NCBI GenBank assembly: GCA_016791265.1
Contig: JAEUMY010000010.1
Coordinates: forward strand, 1 to 64,000
DNA from: Betaproteobacteria bacterium
GTDB taxonomy: Bacteria > Pseudomonadota > Gammaproteobacteria > Burkholderiales > Usitatibacteraceae
DNA length: 64,000 nt
Direction: 5' to 3'
In this document: positions 17,033 through 26,553 of the stretch, piece by piece
Position numbering within the stretch: the stretch's first letter is position 1
How the letters are laid out: each line of letters opens with the position of its first letter
Notes under the pieces: generated by a model
What the model was told of the DNA's origin: nothing
Databases searched by the model: none
Seen by the model: the letters and a program-made list of their open reading frames with translations, nothing else
Translations under genes and position numbers: made by a program

Positions 17033-17473
17033 GAGTCACTCCAGAAAATCGGGACCACGCATTGTGCGCCAAGTTGGGGCGCGACCCGGTTGGCCGGACG
17101 CCAACCTGCCGCCAGACCACCGCCGCGCCATTGGTCTTGATTCGCGTCATGGAAGAGCCAATGCCACTTCCGCGCCACCCCGCCGTTCCCTCTCAAGCAG
17201 CCACACCGGTGCGGAATTCAGCGCGCGGTCATGGGACGGAAATATTTCTTTCGGATCGGCGCGATCCCTGATTTACAAGCCGGAAACATTTCACTAGCCT
17301 TCGCCTGGTCTTGCTTTGGTATTTGATTGGTATTTAAGGAAACGCTAATGGATTGATGGGGCCGCGCCTGGCGAAAAAACCGCGCGGCCCGCATGAAAAG
17401 GACTACAGCGCAATCACGACATTCGGCGCCTCACCCAGAAGGAGGCCCGCCCAAAAAGAGAGAGGAGACTTCG
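17033..17473. other. 441-bp intergenic region between divergent genes
   Basis: Separates the peptide-binding protein gene from the chitosanase-like gene. The right half (about 17240-17350) is AT-richer than its surroundings and is the likely promoter zone for the rightward gene, but I could not assign a confident -35/-10 pair. A ribosome site GAGAGGAG (17460-17467) precedes the ATG at 17474. Confidence 0.4.
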
Positions 17474-19165
17474 ATGTGGCATGACTCGGCTGTCCAGTCG
17501 TCAGGTGCGCGGACCTTCCGGTTTCGCGCGATGGGTGTGTGGATGATCGGCGCCATCGCGCTGCTGCTCTGCGCGACGCGTCCGGCGGCGGCGGCGCTGC
17601 TCTCGGCGCCGGCCAACGGCGCCACCGTCGTGAACGGCGTGACCTTCGCCGGCACACCGCCCGCCAACACCCAGCGCATTGAACTCACGGCCAACGGATT
17701 CGCGTTCGGCACCCTGAACGCGGCCAACAGCTGGTCGACCCGCTACACCTTCACCACCATCGGCCAGCGCGCCCTGGTCGCCACCGCCTATGACGCCGGC
17801 GGCGCGACCCTCGCCACACAAAACCTGACCGTCACCATCGTCGAGGTGCGTCTGCTCGACATCGCAGCCAGTTCGAATTTTCTGAACGGCACACCGGTCG
17901 CCATCGCGGCCGGGCCCGCGGCCACGCGCGTGGTGCTGAAGGCGGAGACGTTTGAAATCGGCCGTAGCGATTCGCGCGACATTTCGGGCGAATTCGACGT
18001 GACACCCGCGATCATGGGCACCCTGGGCAGCCGCACCTTGGTCGCGGAGGCGTACAACGCGGCGGGCACTTTGCTCGGCAGCCACAGCGTGCCGGTGAGC
18101 GTCGTCAACGTGGACTTTGTCACCCCGCCCACCGGCGCGCACTTCACCTCCGGCGCGGAAATCACGGCCCAGGTGCAGGCCGTTGCCGGCACGGCGCGCG
18201 TCGACTATCTCGTCGACAATGTCATGATCGGCAGCGCCACTGATGCGACGAGCCAGTTCCGCCGCATGTTCACATTGGTCAACAGCGGCACGCGCAATCT
18301 GAAGGCCATCGCCTACACCGGCGGCGGCGCCAAGCTGGGTGAAGACGCGAGCAGCATCGTCATCGACGCCGTGTCGTGTACACCGCCCAAGGTGTTGCAA
18401 AACGGCCAATGCGTCGACCCGCCACCCGCGACCTGCCAGTTCGGCGCGTGGACGAGTTACAAGGGCGTCGCACTGCGTCGCCACGCCAGCGGCGCGTATC
18501 TCTACAAGACCGCCAACAAGCACATCGACGCCGACGGCGCGCCCAACGCGTACCACCCGGCGGATGTGGGCAAGCCCTGCTCCGCGAGCGCCGGGCTGAA
18601 GGGTCTCGACTGCCCGGCCAATGCGGGCTATCCCAGCACGAGCTGGTGGCCCAGCGTGCTGGCGGTGGATCCCGCCAACACCAGCAAGCCCTATGTGCAA
18701 AAGACGGGGGCGTACGCGGGGTACTTCGTGTCGATGACCTCGCTCTTCGATGCGAGCAAAGCCAGCACCGACCCCGCGCGCTACGTGAGCTCCACCGCCT
18801 TCCCGTACATCGTGTTCCCCGGCAACTTCTACGCGATGTCGGGCACGGGCAAGCGCGGCGATCTGGGCTACGCCATCAATCTCGGCAACAACAAGAAGTC
18901 GCACTTCGTCGTCGCTGAAACCGGCCCGGCCAATGCCGACCTGGGTGAAATGTCCATCCAGCTTGCGACGGCGATGGGCGGCACCAATCCCAACCCCATC
19001 AATGGCGCCGGCGCCCCGTCGGGCACGATCCTGTACGTGTCGTTCCCCAACTCGACCTCCACCTATCCGTGGCCGATGAGCAACGCGCAGATGGCCGCGA
19101 ACGCGCAGCAATTGCTGGCGGGCGTGGGCGGCGAGGCCGGCATCCTGGCCTGCAAGGACCTCTGA
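17474..19165 (+). CDS. secreted chitosanase-like protein (GH75 type) with Ig-like domains
   Basis: 563 residues. A signal/membrane segment near residues 18-40 is followed by three Ig-like beta domains of about 90 residues (beginning SAPANGATVVNG; LDIAASSNFLNG; and VTPPTGAHFTSG) and a cysteine-bounded linker. The C-terminal domain has ADGAPNAYHPAD, GLDCPANAGYPS, YFVSMTSLFD, FPYIVFPG and AETGPANADLGEMSIQLA, which match by pattern the GH75 chitosanases known mainly from fungi. The acidic residues of the last motif would be the catalytic ones. It would cut chitosan outside the cell; the Ig domains may bind carbohydrate. No 12-mer palindrome occurs here. Confidence 0.65.
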   Translation: MWHDSAVQSSGARTFRFRAMGVWMIGAIALLLCATRPAAAALLSAPANGATVVNGVTFAGTPPANTQRIELTANGFAFGTLNAANSWSTRYTFTTIGQRALVATAYDAGGATLATQNLTVTIVEVRLLDIAASSNFLNGTPVAIAAGPAATRVVLKAETFEIGRSDSRDISGEFDVTPAIMGTLGSRTLVAEAYNAAGTLLGSHSVPVSVVNVDFVTPPTGAHFTSGAEITAQVQAVAGTARVDYLVDNVMIGSATDATSQFRRMFTLVNSGTRNLKAIAYTGGGAKLGEDASSIVIDAVSCTPPKVLQNGQCVDPPPATCQFGAWTSYKGVALRRHASGAYLYKTANKHIDADGAPNAYHPADVGKPCSASAGLKGLDCPANAGYPSTSWWPSVLAVDPANTSKPYVQKTGAYAGYFVSMTSLFDASKASTDPARYVSSTAFPYIVFPGNFYAMSGTGKRGDLGYAINLGNNKKSHFVVAETGPANADLGEMSIQLATAMGGTNPNPINGAGAPSGTILYVSFPNSTSTYPWPMSNAQMAANAQQLLAGVGGEAGILACKDL

Positions 19166-19189
19166 TCTCACGCGGCGCGGAGCACGCGC

Positions 19190-20131
19190 ATGCAACCCGA
19201 CGTGAACAGTGCCCCCGCCGCGCCGCGCCTCCACGCGCGGCGGGCGGTGATCGGCGTCGCCATCCTCGTCGCGCTCGCGGCAGCGGGCTATGTGCTTTGG
19301 CCGCAACCGCCAAGACTCGTTGTCGACGCCCCCAACGCCGCGGCAAAGGTGCTGGCGGATGCGAAGACGAAGGCGGCCCAACCCGCGGCCGCAACGAAAC
19401 CGGCCGGCCACGCGCACAGCCACGATCTGCCGCCATCGCTGGCGACTGACGCGCCCAATGCGCTGAAACTCGCCAACCACTGGTGGACCGGCGCGAAGCC
19501 CAACGCCGATGGCAAGTTCGAGGCGAAGGCGACACCGCTGGATCGCGCGCCGCAATGCGTGAACCATCCCCTGCTTCGCGCGGCGACACTGGAAGACGCG
19601 GTGAAACGCTCGGCCGGTTTCGATCCCGCGCAGGCCACACCGGTCGATGCGCAAATCCAGGACATGGCGCAGTTCTGGCGGCTGGGCAACACCCATTACA
19701 AGTTGACCGGCCGCTGGGAGCGCGACCAGCCGGCGACGTTTCGCGTGACGCTCTTCAGCGCGCGCGAGCCGGACTTCACCGGGACGCTCCGCGTGCTGCC
19801 GCTGCCCGAGGGGCTCTCCAATCCCACCGACGCGATGTCGCTCGGCGACGCGATGGATCGCGAAGTCGCCAAAGTCGAGGCGGCGGGCGGGCAACGCGGC
19901 GCACGGCTGGTCCAGGCTTTTCACGCGAGCGCGGACGGCAAGACCACGCACGAGGTGCGCACCCTGAACGGCCAACTCGTGTCCTGGACTTTCGGCGACG
20001 GCCGCTGCCAGACCCTCGCCAATGGCGTGGCCAGTTGCCGCTGCCAATCGGAAGACGATTCCCACCCCCAAGCCGCCGGCCAGAGCGGTCATCAACATCC
20101 ACACAAGGAGGAGCACCGTGTCAAAGACTAG
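19190..20131 (+). CDS. membrane-anchored protein of unknown function
   Basis: 313 residues. A short cytoplasmic N-terminus, one membrane segment (about residues 19-36), an Ala/Pro/His-rich linker, and a periplasmic domain with a few cysteines and a C-terminal His-rich tail (HPQAAGQSGHQHPHKEEH). No family is recognised. It lies 24 bp after the chitosanase-like gene and overlaps the M23 peptidase start by 14 nt, so all three are probably one transcript. The His-rich stretches could bind metal. Confidence 0.6.
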   Translation: MQPDVNSAPAAPRLHARRAVIGVAILVALAAAGYVLWPQPPRLVVDAPNAAAKVLADAKTKAAQPAAATKPAGHAHSHDLPPSLATDAPNALKLANHWWTGAKPNADGKFEAKATPLDRAPQCVNHPLLRAATLEDAVKRSAGFDPAQATPVDAQIQDMAQFWRLGNTHYKLTGRWERDQPATFRVTLFSAREPDFTGTLRVLPLPEGLSNPTDAMSLGDAMDREVAKVEAAGGQRGARLVQAFHASADGKTTHEVRTLNGQLVSWTFGDGRCQTLANGVASCRCQSEDDSHPQAAGQSGHQHPHKEEHRVKD

Positions 20132-21821
20132 ATTCTTTTCGCACTGCATCCGTGGCCGCTTCATTCAGGCGCCCGCGCTGCTGGCCGTGTCGCTCGCGTT
20201 CGCGATGCCGCCGGCCAACGCCGCGCAACTGCTCATCGACGCCGACACGTTTCTGAAAAGCAGCACCGCGCAAGCTTCCACGCTGCCGGCGGCGAGCAAG
20301 TGCGCATTCACGCGTGGCCAGTCGTTCGAGATCACCAGTCTCGTCGACGGCGGCTCGGACCATCACAAGGTCACGCTGCAACGCGCCCTGCCCGGCTGCG
20401 CCCTCACAGTCGGTTACGTCTACAAGCCGCATTCATCGACCGAGGCCAACGTGCTGTCGGTGCGCGTGGCGACCCTGTTCAAGCTTTCCACGGCGGATTC
20501 AAGCACGCTGCCCGCGTCAAGCAAATGCGACATCCCCGCGGGCGTGTACGCGTCGTCGGCCGCGATCAGCACCAGCACCGGCCACTTCAAGGCGACCTTG
20601 AAGACCGCGCTGCCCGGCTGCGGCTTCACCACCGGCTACGTGTTCGACGATTTCGCCGCCAGCGGCATCGTGCAGGTGAGCACGTCGGCCGACACCTGGT
20701 TCAAGAAGACGACCGCCGACGCGGCCACGCTGCCGGCGGCCGACAAGTGTCTCGTCGCCAAGGGCAACTACACGCTCACCCAGAAGGCGAGCATCACCGG
20801 CACGCACTACGCGATGACGTTCGTCGCCGCACCGGTCGGCTGCGGCTTCACCACCGGATACATGAGCCACGAGCTCACCTATCTCTCCGGTCCCGCGTTC
20901 AATCCGGCCAGCTACACCAAGCCGCTTGCCAGCGGCATCGCGGGCGGCGGCGGCCAGGCATGGTGCGTGTGCCGCGACGTGGGCACCAGCCCGCACGTGG
21001 GTCAGGACTGGAATGCGAGCGGCGCGGAGAACTCGGTGGCCATCGCCAACGGCAGCATCGTCGAGAAGACCTTCAGCTCCACCTGCGGTCACGCCGTGAA
21101 GCTGCGCGATTCCGGCGGCGCGGATTGGATCTACCGCCATCTCAACTCCAACAGCCTCGCGGTGGGACAGAACGTGACCAAGGGCCAGTTCCTTGGTGCG
21201 CACTCGGCCTATCCCACCTCCAGCTGCGGCACCGGGCCCCACCTGCACATCGAGCGGCGGAGCGCTGGCGCGTTCGGCGACAGCGCGCGCTTCAAGTCGT
21301 GCGAAGCCGGTCCCGAGGCGTGCAACTTCAATCCCAACTCGCCGTTCGAAACGACCGCGACGATGAAAGCGCCGGTGGAAGACATGACCGTCACCGGCGA
21401 GATGACAGGCAACAGCGCAGCCGACAGCGCCTGCCGCGTGGAGCCGGCCCGCTTCGGCCGCGTCGAGGCCGCGCAGCTTGCGCGCTGGCCGGTCACCGCC
21501 GCGTCGCGCGGCCTCATGCTGGCCGGTGAAGTCGTCGCCCGCGATGGCGCGCGCGTCGTCGGCATCGCCGCGAGCGCGGGCGCCAACGGCGACAACGTCT
21601 GCGCCGGCGATGCGGGCTGCCTCACCTCGTGGAGCCTGGTGGTGGAAACCGCCGGCGGCGATTGGGTGCGCGTGTTCCATGACGGCGCGCTGCGCGACCG
21701 TCCGGCGGCGGTGCTGGCCGATGAAGGCCACTGCCTGCCCGCCGATGCCACGGGCCGCGCGCTGCTGCTCGTCACCGATGCGGCAGGGCAACGCTATCGC
21801 AAGGCGTTCAGCTTGAAGTGA
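20118..21821 (+). CDS. secreted M23-family peptidase with three N-terminal repeats
   Basis: 567 residues from a GTG start chosen because AAGGAGG precedes it by 7 bp. After the signal peptide (PPANA) come three tandem units of about 70 residues, each with STLPA-x-x-KC and a later PGCG/VGCG-F-T-T-G-Y motif (starts near nt 20236, 20464 and 20674). The central domain has HVGQDW and GPHLHIE, the zinc-binding pattern of M23 (lysostaphin-type) endopeptidases that cut peptidoglycan cross-bridges. The C-terminal part (from about residue 415) is unassigned, with cysteine pairs. Gene order with the chitosanase-like gene suggests a secreted wall-lytic set (inference). Confidence 0.8.
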   Translation: MSKTRFFSHCIRGRFIQAPALLAVSLAFAMPPANAAQLLIDADTFLKSSTAQASTLPAASKCAFTRGQSFEITSLVDGGSDHHKVTLQRALPGCALTVGYVYKPHSSTEANVLSVRVATLFKLSTADSSTLPASSKCDIPAGVYASSAAISTSTGHFKATLKTALPGCGFTTGYVFDDFAASGIVQVSTSADTWFKKTTADAATLPAADKCLVAKGNYTLTQKASITGTHYAMTFVAAPVGCGFTTGYMSHELTYLSGPAFNPASYTKPLASGIAGGGGQAWCVCRDVGTSPHVGQDWNASGAENSVAIANGSIVEKTFSSTCGHAVKLRDSGGADWIYRHLNSNSLAVGQNVTKGQFLGAHSAYPTSSCGTGPHLHIERRSAGAFGDSARFKSCEAGPEACNFNPNSPFETTATMKAPVEDMTVTGEMTGNSAADSACRVEPARFGRVEAAQLARWPVTAASRGLMLAGEVVARDGARVVGIAASAGANGDNVCAGDAGCLTSWSLVVETAGGDWVRVFHDGALRDRPAAVLADEGHCLPADATGRALLLVTDAAGQRYRKAFSLK

Positions 21822-21837
21822 TGCGAGACTGAGTGCG

Positions 21838-21875
21838 TTGCCGCGCGCTTGCGAATATTCGCAAGCGCGCGGCAA
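21838..21875. terminator. perfect 38-bp palindrome between convergent genes
   Basis: Perfect inverted repeat whose centre is the 12-mer at 21851-21862. As RNA it would form a 19-bp GC-rich hairpin without a long loop. It fills most of the 57-bp gap between the M23 peptidase stop (21821) and the S9 peptidase stop (21879). It may end transcription from both sides, though there is no U tract. Confidence 0.7.
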
Positions 21876-21878
21876 GCC

Positions 21879-23897
21879 TCAACGCTTTCCGCCCCCGCCC
21901 GGCGCGAACCGGGCCAGCCAGGCGAAGAACTCGCGATACCAGAGTCGCGAATTCTGCGGCTTCAATATCCAGTGGTTCTCATTGTCGAAATGCACGAGCC
22001 GCGTGGCAACACCCTTGGCCTTCAGCGTGTTGTAGTACATCAGGCCTTGCGCATCCGGCACGCGGTAGTCGAGCAGGCCGTGAATGACCAGCGTTGGCGT
22101 CTTCATGTGCTTCACGTGCGTCACCGGATTCTGTTCAGCGATCTTGTCCGGATCGTCCCAATAGAACGCGCCGAGCTGCTGCGCGCGCGCCAAGAAGGCG
22201 TCGTCGGAAAACTTGCCGATCCAGTCCAGGATGCCGGCGTGGCAGACGTACGCCTTGTAGCGGTCGCCGCCGCGCTTGGCGCCGTTGCGGCCGTTCATGA
22301 AGGCGACCATGAAGCCGCCGTAGCTGCCGCCGGTGGCGACCAGGCGGTCCGGGTCGATGAAGCCACGCGTGAGCATGAAGTCGGTCGCGGCTTCGATGTC
22401 GGCGTGCTCCTTCATCCCTCGGCAGCCGTGGATGGATTCGGTGAACGCGGCGCCGAAACTGGTCGAGCCGTGATAGTTCACATGCAGCACCACGTAGCCT
22501 TGCGCGGCGAAGACGTGATTGTTCCAGCGATAGCCGATGCCATCAGCCGCCGGCAGATGCGGGCCGCCGTGAATGACATGCAGGAGCGGCCATTTCTTCT
22601 TTGGATCGAAGTTGGGCGGATAGAACACCCAGCCATGCACCGGTTCGTTGTTCCAGCCCGGAAAAGTGATTTCCTCGACTCTGCCCAAGCGAATATTCGC
22701 AAACGCTGCATCGTTGAATCGCTCGATGCGCCGCGGCGCGGACTGCGTGTCAGCGAGATCGGCGGTCACGATCATCTGCGGCGTGCTGACAAAACTCAGC
22801 GTCGCGACGACCGTGTCCCCCGCCACCGCGAAATCGCTCACCGTGCCGCCACGCACGACGACATCCGGATTGCCGCCCCCCAGGGGCACGCGCACGACAT
22901 GCGTGCGCGCGTTGTCCTCCGCCGTGGTGTAAAGGCTCGCGCTGTCATCGGCCCACACCAGCGGCGCATTCACCGAGCGATCCCAGCGTTTCGCCAAGCG
23001 CCGCTTCTCGCCCGTGGCACGGTCCACGATCACCGCGTCGGTCGGCGCCATCGGATTGGCCACCACCTCCTGCTCGATGCAAGCCAGCCAGCGGCCGTCC
23101 GGCGAATAGCTGGGTGAGGCGAACGAGCGCGATGTCGCCGGCGCCAGCGTGCGCGACTTGCCCGACTTCAACTTGAGGACAACCAGCGACTCGGCGTCGA
23201 TGAGGCGCGGGTCCGGGTTCGGATTGAAGCCGAATGCGATCTCGTCCCCGGCCGGCGCGATGTCGTAACTTGTCTTGCCGGGGTCCGCGAGATTCAATTG
23301 AAGGCGCGTCCCCTCGAAGAGGTCGTGAACCTTGCCGCTTTCAATGCTCACCGTGAAAAGATGCGGCACGCGCCCATCCGACAACCAGTGATCCCAATAG
23401 CGATACGTCGTGTGTTCGACGACATGCGCCTTGACCTTGGAGTCGTTCAGCGCCTTCAAGCGCTTCGCCTGCGCTTTGGCGCCCTTTTCATCCGGCCAGA
23501 CCCAGGAGATGAACGCGACGCGCTTCGAATCGGGAAACCACTTGATGCCGGCCACACCGGTCGCGAGATTTGTGACGCGTCTCGCCTCGCCGCCATCCGG
23601 CGCGATGAGGTGGAGCTGCGGCGCGGCATCCTTCGCTTCCGCTCCTTCGCGTTTGGCCACGAACGCGATCCAGCGGCCGTCGGGTGACCAGACCGGCTCG
23701 CCGTCGCGTTCGCCGCACTGGGTCAGCCGTCGCGGCGCGCCGCCCAACGTCGACAGCAGCCACAGGCTGGCGCCGCCCTGGTTGGCCGCCATGTCGTAGG
23801 TGGTGACGGCGCATACCGCTTGCGCGCCGTCGGGAGACAGCGAGAGGCTGGTGGGCCGGGCGAGACGCCAGAGATCTTCATCAGTGAGTGTGCGCAT
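21879..23897 (-). CDS. S9-family prolyl-oligopeptidase-like serine peptidase
   Basis: 672 residues: a beta-propeller N-terminal part (repeats such as SPDGRWIAFVAKREG) followed by an alpha/beta-hydrolase domain with the nucleophile motif GGSYGGFM (Ser525), Asp in LLDYRVP and His in NENHW. No signal peptide is seen, so it is likely cytoplasmic; acylaminoacyl-peptidase or dipeptidyl-peptidase activity is typical of the group. A 12-mer palindrome (22689-22700) is in frame as A-N-I-R. Its start is 4 bp from the stop of the transducer gene, so the two are co-transcribed. Confidence 0.88.
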   Translation of the reverse strand: MRTLTDEDLWRLARPTSLSLSPDGAQAVCAVTTYDMAANQGGASLWLLSTLGGAPRRLTQCGERDGEPVWSPDGRWIAFVAKREGAEAKDAAPQLHLIAPDGGEARRVTNLATGVAGIKWFPDSKRVAFISWVWPDEKGAKAQAKRLKALNDSKVKAHVVEHTTYRYWDHWLSDGRVPHLFTVSIESGKVHDLFEGTRLQLNLADPGKTSYDIAPAGDEIAFGFNPNPDPRLIDAESLVVLKLKSGKSRTLAPATSRSFASPSYSPDGRWLACIEQEVVANPMAPTDAVIVDRATGEKRRLAKRWDRSVNAPLVWADDSASLYTTAEDNARTHVVRVPLGGGNPDVVVRGGTVSDFAVAGDTVVATLSFVSTPQMIVTADLADTQSAPRRIERFNDAAFANIRLGRVEEITFPGWNNEPVHGWVFYPPNFDPKKKWPLLHVIHGGPHLPAADGIGYRWNNHVFAAQGYVVLHVNYHGSTSFGAAFTESIHGCRGMKEHADIEAATDFMLTRGFIDPDRLVATGGSYGGFMVAFMNGRNGAKRGGDRYKAYVCHAGILDWIGKFSDDAFLARAQQLGAFYWDDPDKIAEQNPVTHVKHMKTPTLVIHGLLDYRVPDAQGLMYYNTLKAKGVATRLVHFDNENHWILKPQNSRLWYREFFAWLARFAPGGGGKR

Positions 23898-23901
23898 CGT
23901 T

Positions 23902-25593
23902 CTACTTGGCTCCGTCCGTGTTCCATCCCATCAGCACCGCGCCCCAGCGCTGGCCCTTCACGAAAAGCGGCACGGTGAGCGCGGTCACGATGGCGCCGGT
24001 GTCGCGCGCGTAGGTCTGCACAAGGAACTCCGCCGCATCGCTGGCGCGCTGGTTGAGCTCGCAGCCGGCGCGAGCGAAGTCCGCGCGGGTGGCTTGATTG
24101 GGCAGGCGCTCGGCCTGCCGCAACCCGACGCGCGCGCCGCGCACCAGCACTCGCTGGTCGGTGAAAAAGCGCTTCACGCGATTGCCCACCAGATCGTCGG
24201 CCGCCACACCCGTCCAGTCCTTGCAGTACTCGCGATTGTGGATGGGGCCATAGGAATTGAGATCGATGACCAGCGCGAAGATCAGCGCCGGCTCGCGCGC
24301 CCTGGTGGCGTCCATGGCGCGCATGAGATCGACGTCCACGAGATGGTCGTAGCGGGTGCGGAACTTGGGCGGCGTGAAACCCGAGGCCGGCACGCGGCTC
24401 ACATCGAAGAGATGGGCCAACGTGCGAATCTCGGCGCCCTTGATTTCGCGGTATTCCAGCGCGAGCACGTCATCCAGGGTGCCGCGCCGCGTGTCGATGA
24501 CACGCTCGAAAATCGCGCCGCTCTCCTCGGCCAGCTCGCGCGCGAGGCGGAGCGTGCGATGGAACACGGTGCCCGTGTCGACGGCCACGAAATGATGAAA
24601 GGTGTGTTCGGTGAGTTCGGACAGCGCGAATGTCGCGGCGGTCATCGCCTCCGCGTCACCGCTGATGGTCTCGGAGGACTCGGTCGCAGCCTTCAATTTG
24701 GCGAACACCTCGGCCACGCCCTCGCGCTGCTGCTCCACGGCGGTGGTGATGGACTGCATGTGCGACTCCACCGAGTCGGCGAGATCGGCCAACCGGTTCA
24801 TCGCCGCACCCGCCGCCTGCACCTGCTCGGCCGTTGCGTCGACCAGCGTGGCGCTCTCCTCCACGGCCTTGCGCGCCGGATGCAACTCGTCGGTGACACG
24901 GTTGAGCAGCGCCTTGATCTCGCTGGTCCGTTGCGCCGTGAGCTCGGCCAGCGTGCCGATCTCCTTGGCGACAACCGCGAAGCCGCGCCCCTGGTGGCCG
25001 GCCCGCGCGGCCTCGATGGCGGCGTTGAACGACAGGAGCTTGGTCTGGCGCGCGATGTCGTCGATGATCTGGCTCACCTGCGAAATCGATTCCACACCCT
25101 GGGCCAACCGGTCGATGCGCAGCACCGTCTCCCGCATCTGCGACTCCAGCCGCGCCGCCGAGTCCGCGCCGCGCGCGCTGAGCGCGCGGCCTTCGTCGGT
25201 GACCTCGTTCATCGCATGCGCCGCCTCGCGCGTGTGCGCCGATGAGGTCGCGATGCGTTTGATGTCGTCGTTCAAGCGGCCGCTGGTGCCCAGCATCTCC
25301 GTGAGCGCGGTGTTGATGCGCTTCAACTGCACCGTGACCGAGCCAAGACGCAGCGACGTGCGCGCGGCGCCCACCGCGGTGCGCGTGATGGCTTCCTGCA
25401 GCGCCTTCAGCACGCCTGTCGATGCGCCGGCGCGGCGGGACACGTGAAACAGCAGGCGAGAGAGCCAGCTCGGCGCTTCGTTCGACTCGGCGCGGGACTC
25501 GTCGACGACTCGCGCCGGCGACGCGGCCGACGGCGCCACCGTCGGGGCGGCCTGCGCAGGCCGACGCGCGGGCAAGTCGCGGCGGTCGCTCAT
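23902..25593 (-). CDS. soluble methyl-accepting-type transducer
   Basis: 563 residues with no membrane segment. The central part (about residues 140-290) carries the chemoreceptor signalling signature [46 protein letters not shown]-terminal region (about 400-563) with [26 protein letters not shown] ... [17 protein letters not shown] resembles a Cache/PAS-like sensor module placed after the signalling domain. Lacking an N-terminal receptor domain, it likely senses cytoplasmic cues. It precedes the S9 peptidase gene on the same strand. Confidence 0.8.
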   Translation of the reverse strand: MSDRRDLPARRPAQAAPTVAPSAASPARVVDESRAESNEAPSWLSRLLFHVSRRAGASTGVLKALQEAITRTAVGAARTSLRLGSVTVQLKRINTALTEMLGTSGRLNDDIKRIATSSAHTREAAHAMNEVTDEGRALSARGADSAARLESQMRETVLRIDRLAQGVESISQVSQIIDDIARQTKLLSFNAAIEAARAGHQGRGFAVVAKEIGTLAELTAQRTSEIKALLNRVTDELHPARKAVEESATLVDATAEQVQAAGAAMNRLADLADSVESHMQSITTAVEQQREGVAEVFAKLKAATESSETISGDAEAMTAATFALSELTEHTFHHFVAVDTGTVFHRTLRLARELAEESGAIFERVIDTRRGTLDDVLALEYREIKGAEIRTLAHLFDVSRVPASGFTPPKFRTRYDHLVDVDLMRAMDATRAREPALIFALVIDLNSYGPIHNREYCKDWTGVAADDLVGNRVKRFFTDQRVLVRGARVGLRQAERLPNQATRADFARAGCELNQRASDAAEFLVQTYARDTGAIVTALTVPLFVKGQRWGAVLMGWNTDGAK

Positions 25594-25662
25594 GGGGACA
25601 GGGGTGGCGAGGTCGGCATCAGCCGAGTGTAGGCGCGACGCGTCGCTTTGTCATGATGCGGT

Positions 25663-25674
25663 GCGAATATTCGC
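25663..25674. repeat. GCGAATATTCGC, exact copy
   Basis: Between the transducer start (25593) and the permease stop (25699), both on the minus strand. Confidence 0.95.
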
Positions 25675-25698
25675 AAACGCAGGATCCACGGCGCGGGC

Positions 25699-26553
25699 TC
25701 AGCGTGTCATCCACCGTCGCGCGAGATAGCTCGCGATGTCGACCAAAGCCACCAGCGCGATCATGGCCATGAGAATCGTGGCTGTCTTGCCCATGTGGAA
25801 AAGACCCATGTGAAACGCGAGCAACTGCCCCAGGCCGCCCGCGCCCACGACACCCAGCACGGCGGCGGCGCGAATGTTGTTCTCCCAGCGATAGAGCGAG
25901 TACGACATCACCTGCGGCAGGATCTGCGGCAACGTGGTGTAAAGAAACACGCGCACCGGGCCGACGCCTTGCGCGCGAAGGGCGAACGCAGGCGCCGGGT
26001 CGGCGTTCTCGATGGCCTCGGCAAAGAGTCGGCCCAGCACGCCGGTGGTGTGGAACGCCAACGCCAGCGTGCCGGCAAAGGGGCCGAGGCCGGCGGAGAT
26101 GAGCAGCAGTGCCGCCCACACCAGTTCCGGAATCGAGCGCAGCGCGTTCAGCACGAGCCGCGTCGGCGTGCGTGCCAGCGCGGCATCGCCGGCATGGGTG
26201 CGCGCGGCGGGCAGCGCCAAGAGCAGTCCCCAAACCGCCGCGATCACCGTGCCCAGCAGCGACATGGCGAGAGTTTCGAGGGTGCCGATGGCGACCTTTT
26301 TCATGAATGGCGCCGAGAAATCCGGCGGAAAGAATTCGCTCACGAACCGCAGCATCGATTGGCGCGAGTCGGCGCTGAACAGGGCGGCGAAGTCGAGATC
26401 GAGGCTCCAGAAACTGGCGATCGTGAGCAGGACTAGCCCGGCCACCATCCAGCAGGCGCGACAGCGCGCGTCGAAGAGCGCGGGCGGCAGCGGGGGCGCT
26501 GTCGTGTTCGCGTCTGGCCGCGAGTCCATCAGCCCAGCTCCTTTCTCAGCCAC
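25699..26553 (-). CDS. phnE: phosphonate/selenate-type ABC permease (second subunit)
   Basis: 284 residues, about six membrane segments, with the ABC permease loop (EAIENADPAPAFALRAQGVGPVRVFLYTTLPQILPQVMSY). The PhnE family handles phosphonate, phosphite or related oxyanions. It overlaps the upstream permease gene by 25 nt (26529-26553), and the operon continues with the ATPase and binding protein genes further upstream. Confidence 0.85.
   Translation of the reverse strand: MAEKGAGLMDSRPDANTTAPPLPPALFDARCRACWMVAGLVLLTIASFWSLDLDFAALFSADSRQSMLRFVSEFFPPDFSAPFMKKVAIGTLETLAMSLLGTVIAAVWGLLLALPAARTHAGDAALARTPTRLVLNALRSIPELVWAALLLISAGLGPFAGTLALAFHTTGVLGRLFAEAIENADPAPAFALRAQGVGPVRVFLYTTLPQILPQVMSYSLYRWENNIRAAAVLGVVGAGGLGQLLAFHMGLFHMGKTATILMAMIALVALVDIASYLARRWMTR

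Noticed and set aside
17501..20164. An open frame of almost 890 codons on the minus strand opposite the chitosanase-like and M23 genes
   Set aside because: Its product is Arg/Gly/Ala/His-rich without domains, and it runs opposite three genes with signal peptides and clear motifs. Long antisense frames are expected in high-GC DNA.
21849..25245. Long plus-strand open frames opposite the S9 peptidase and transducer genes
   Set aside because: They mirror the codon structure of well-supported minus-strand genes, and the products look like compositional shadows.
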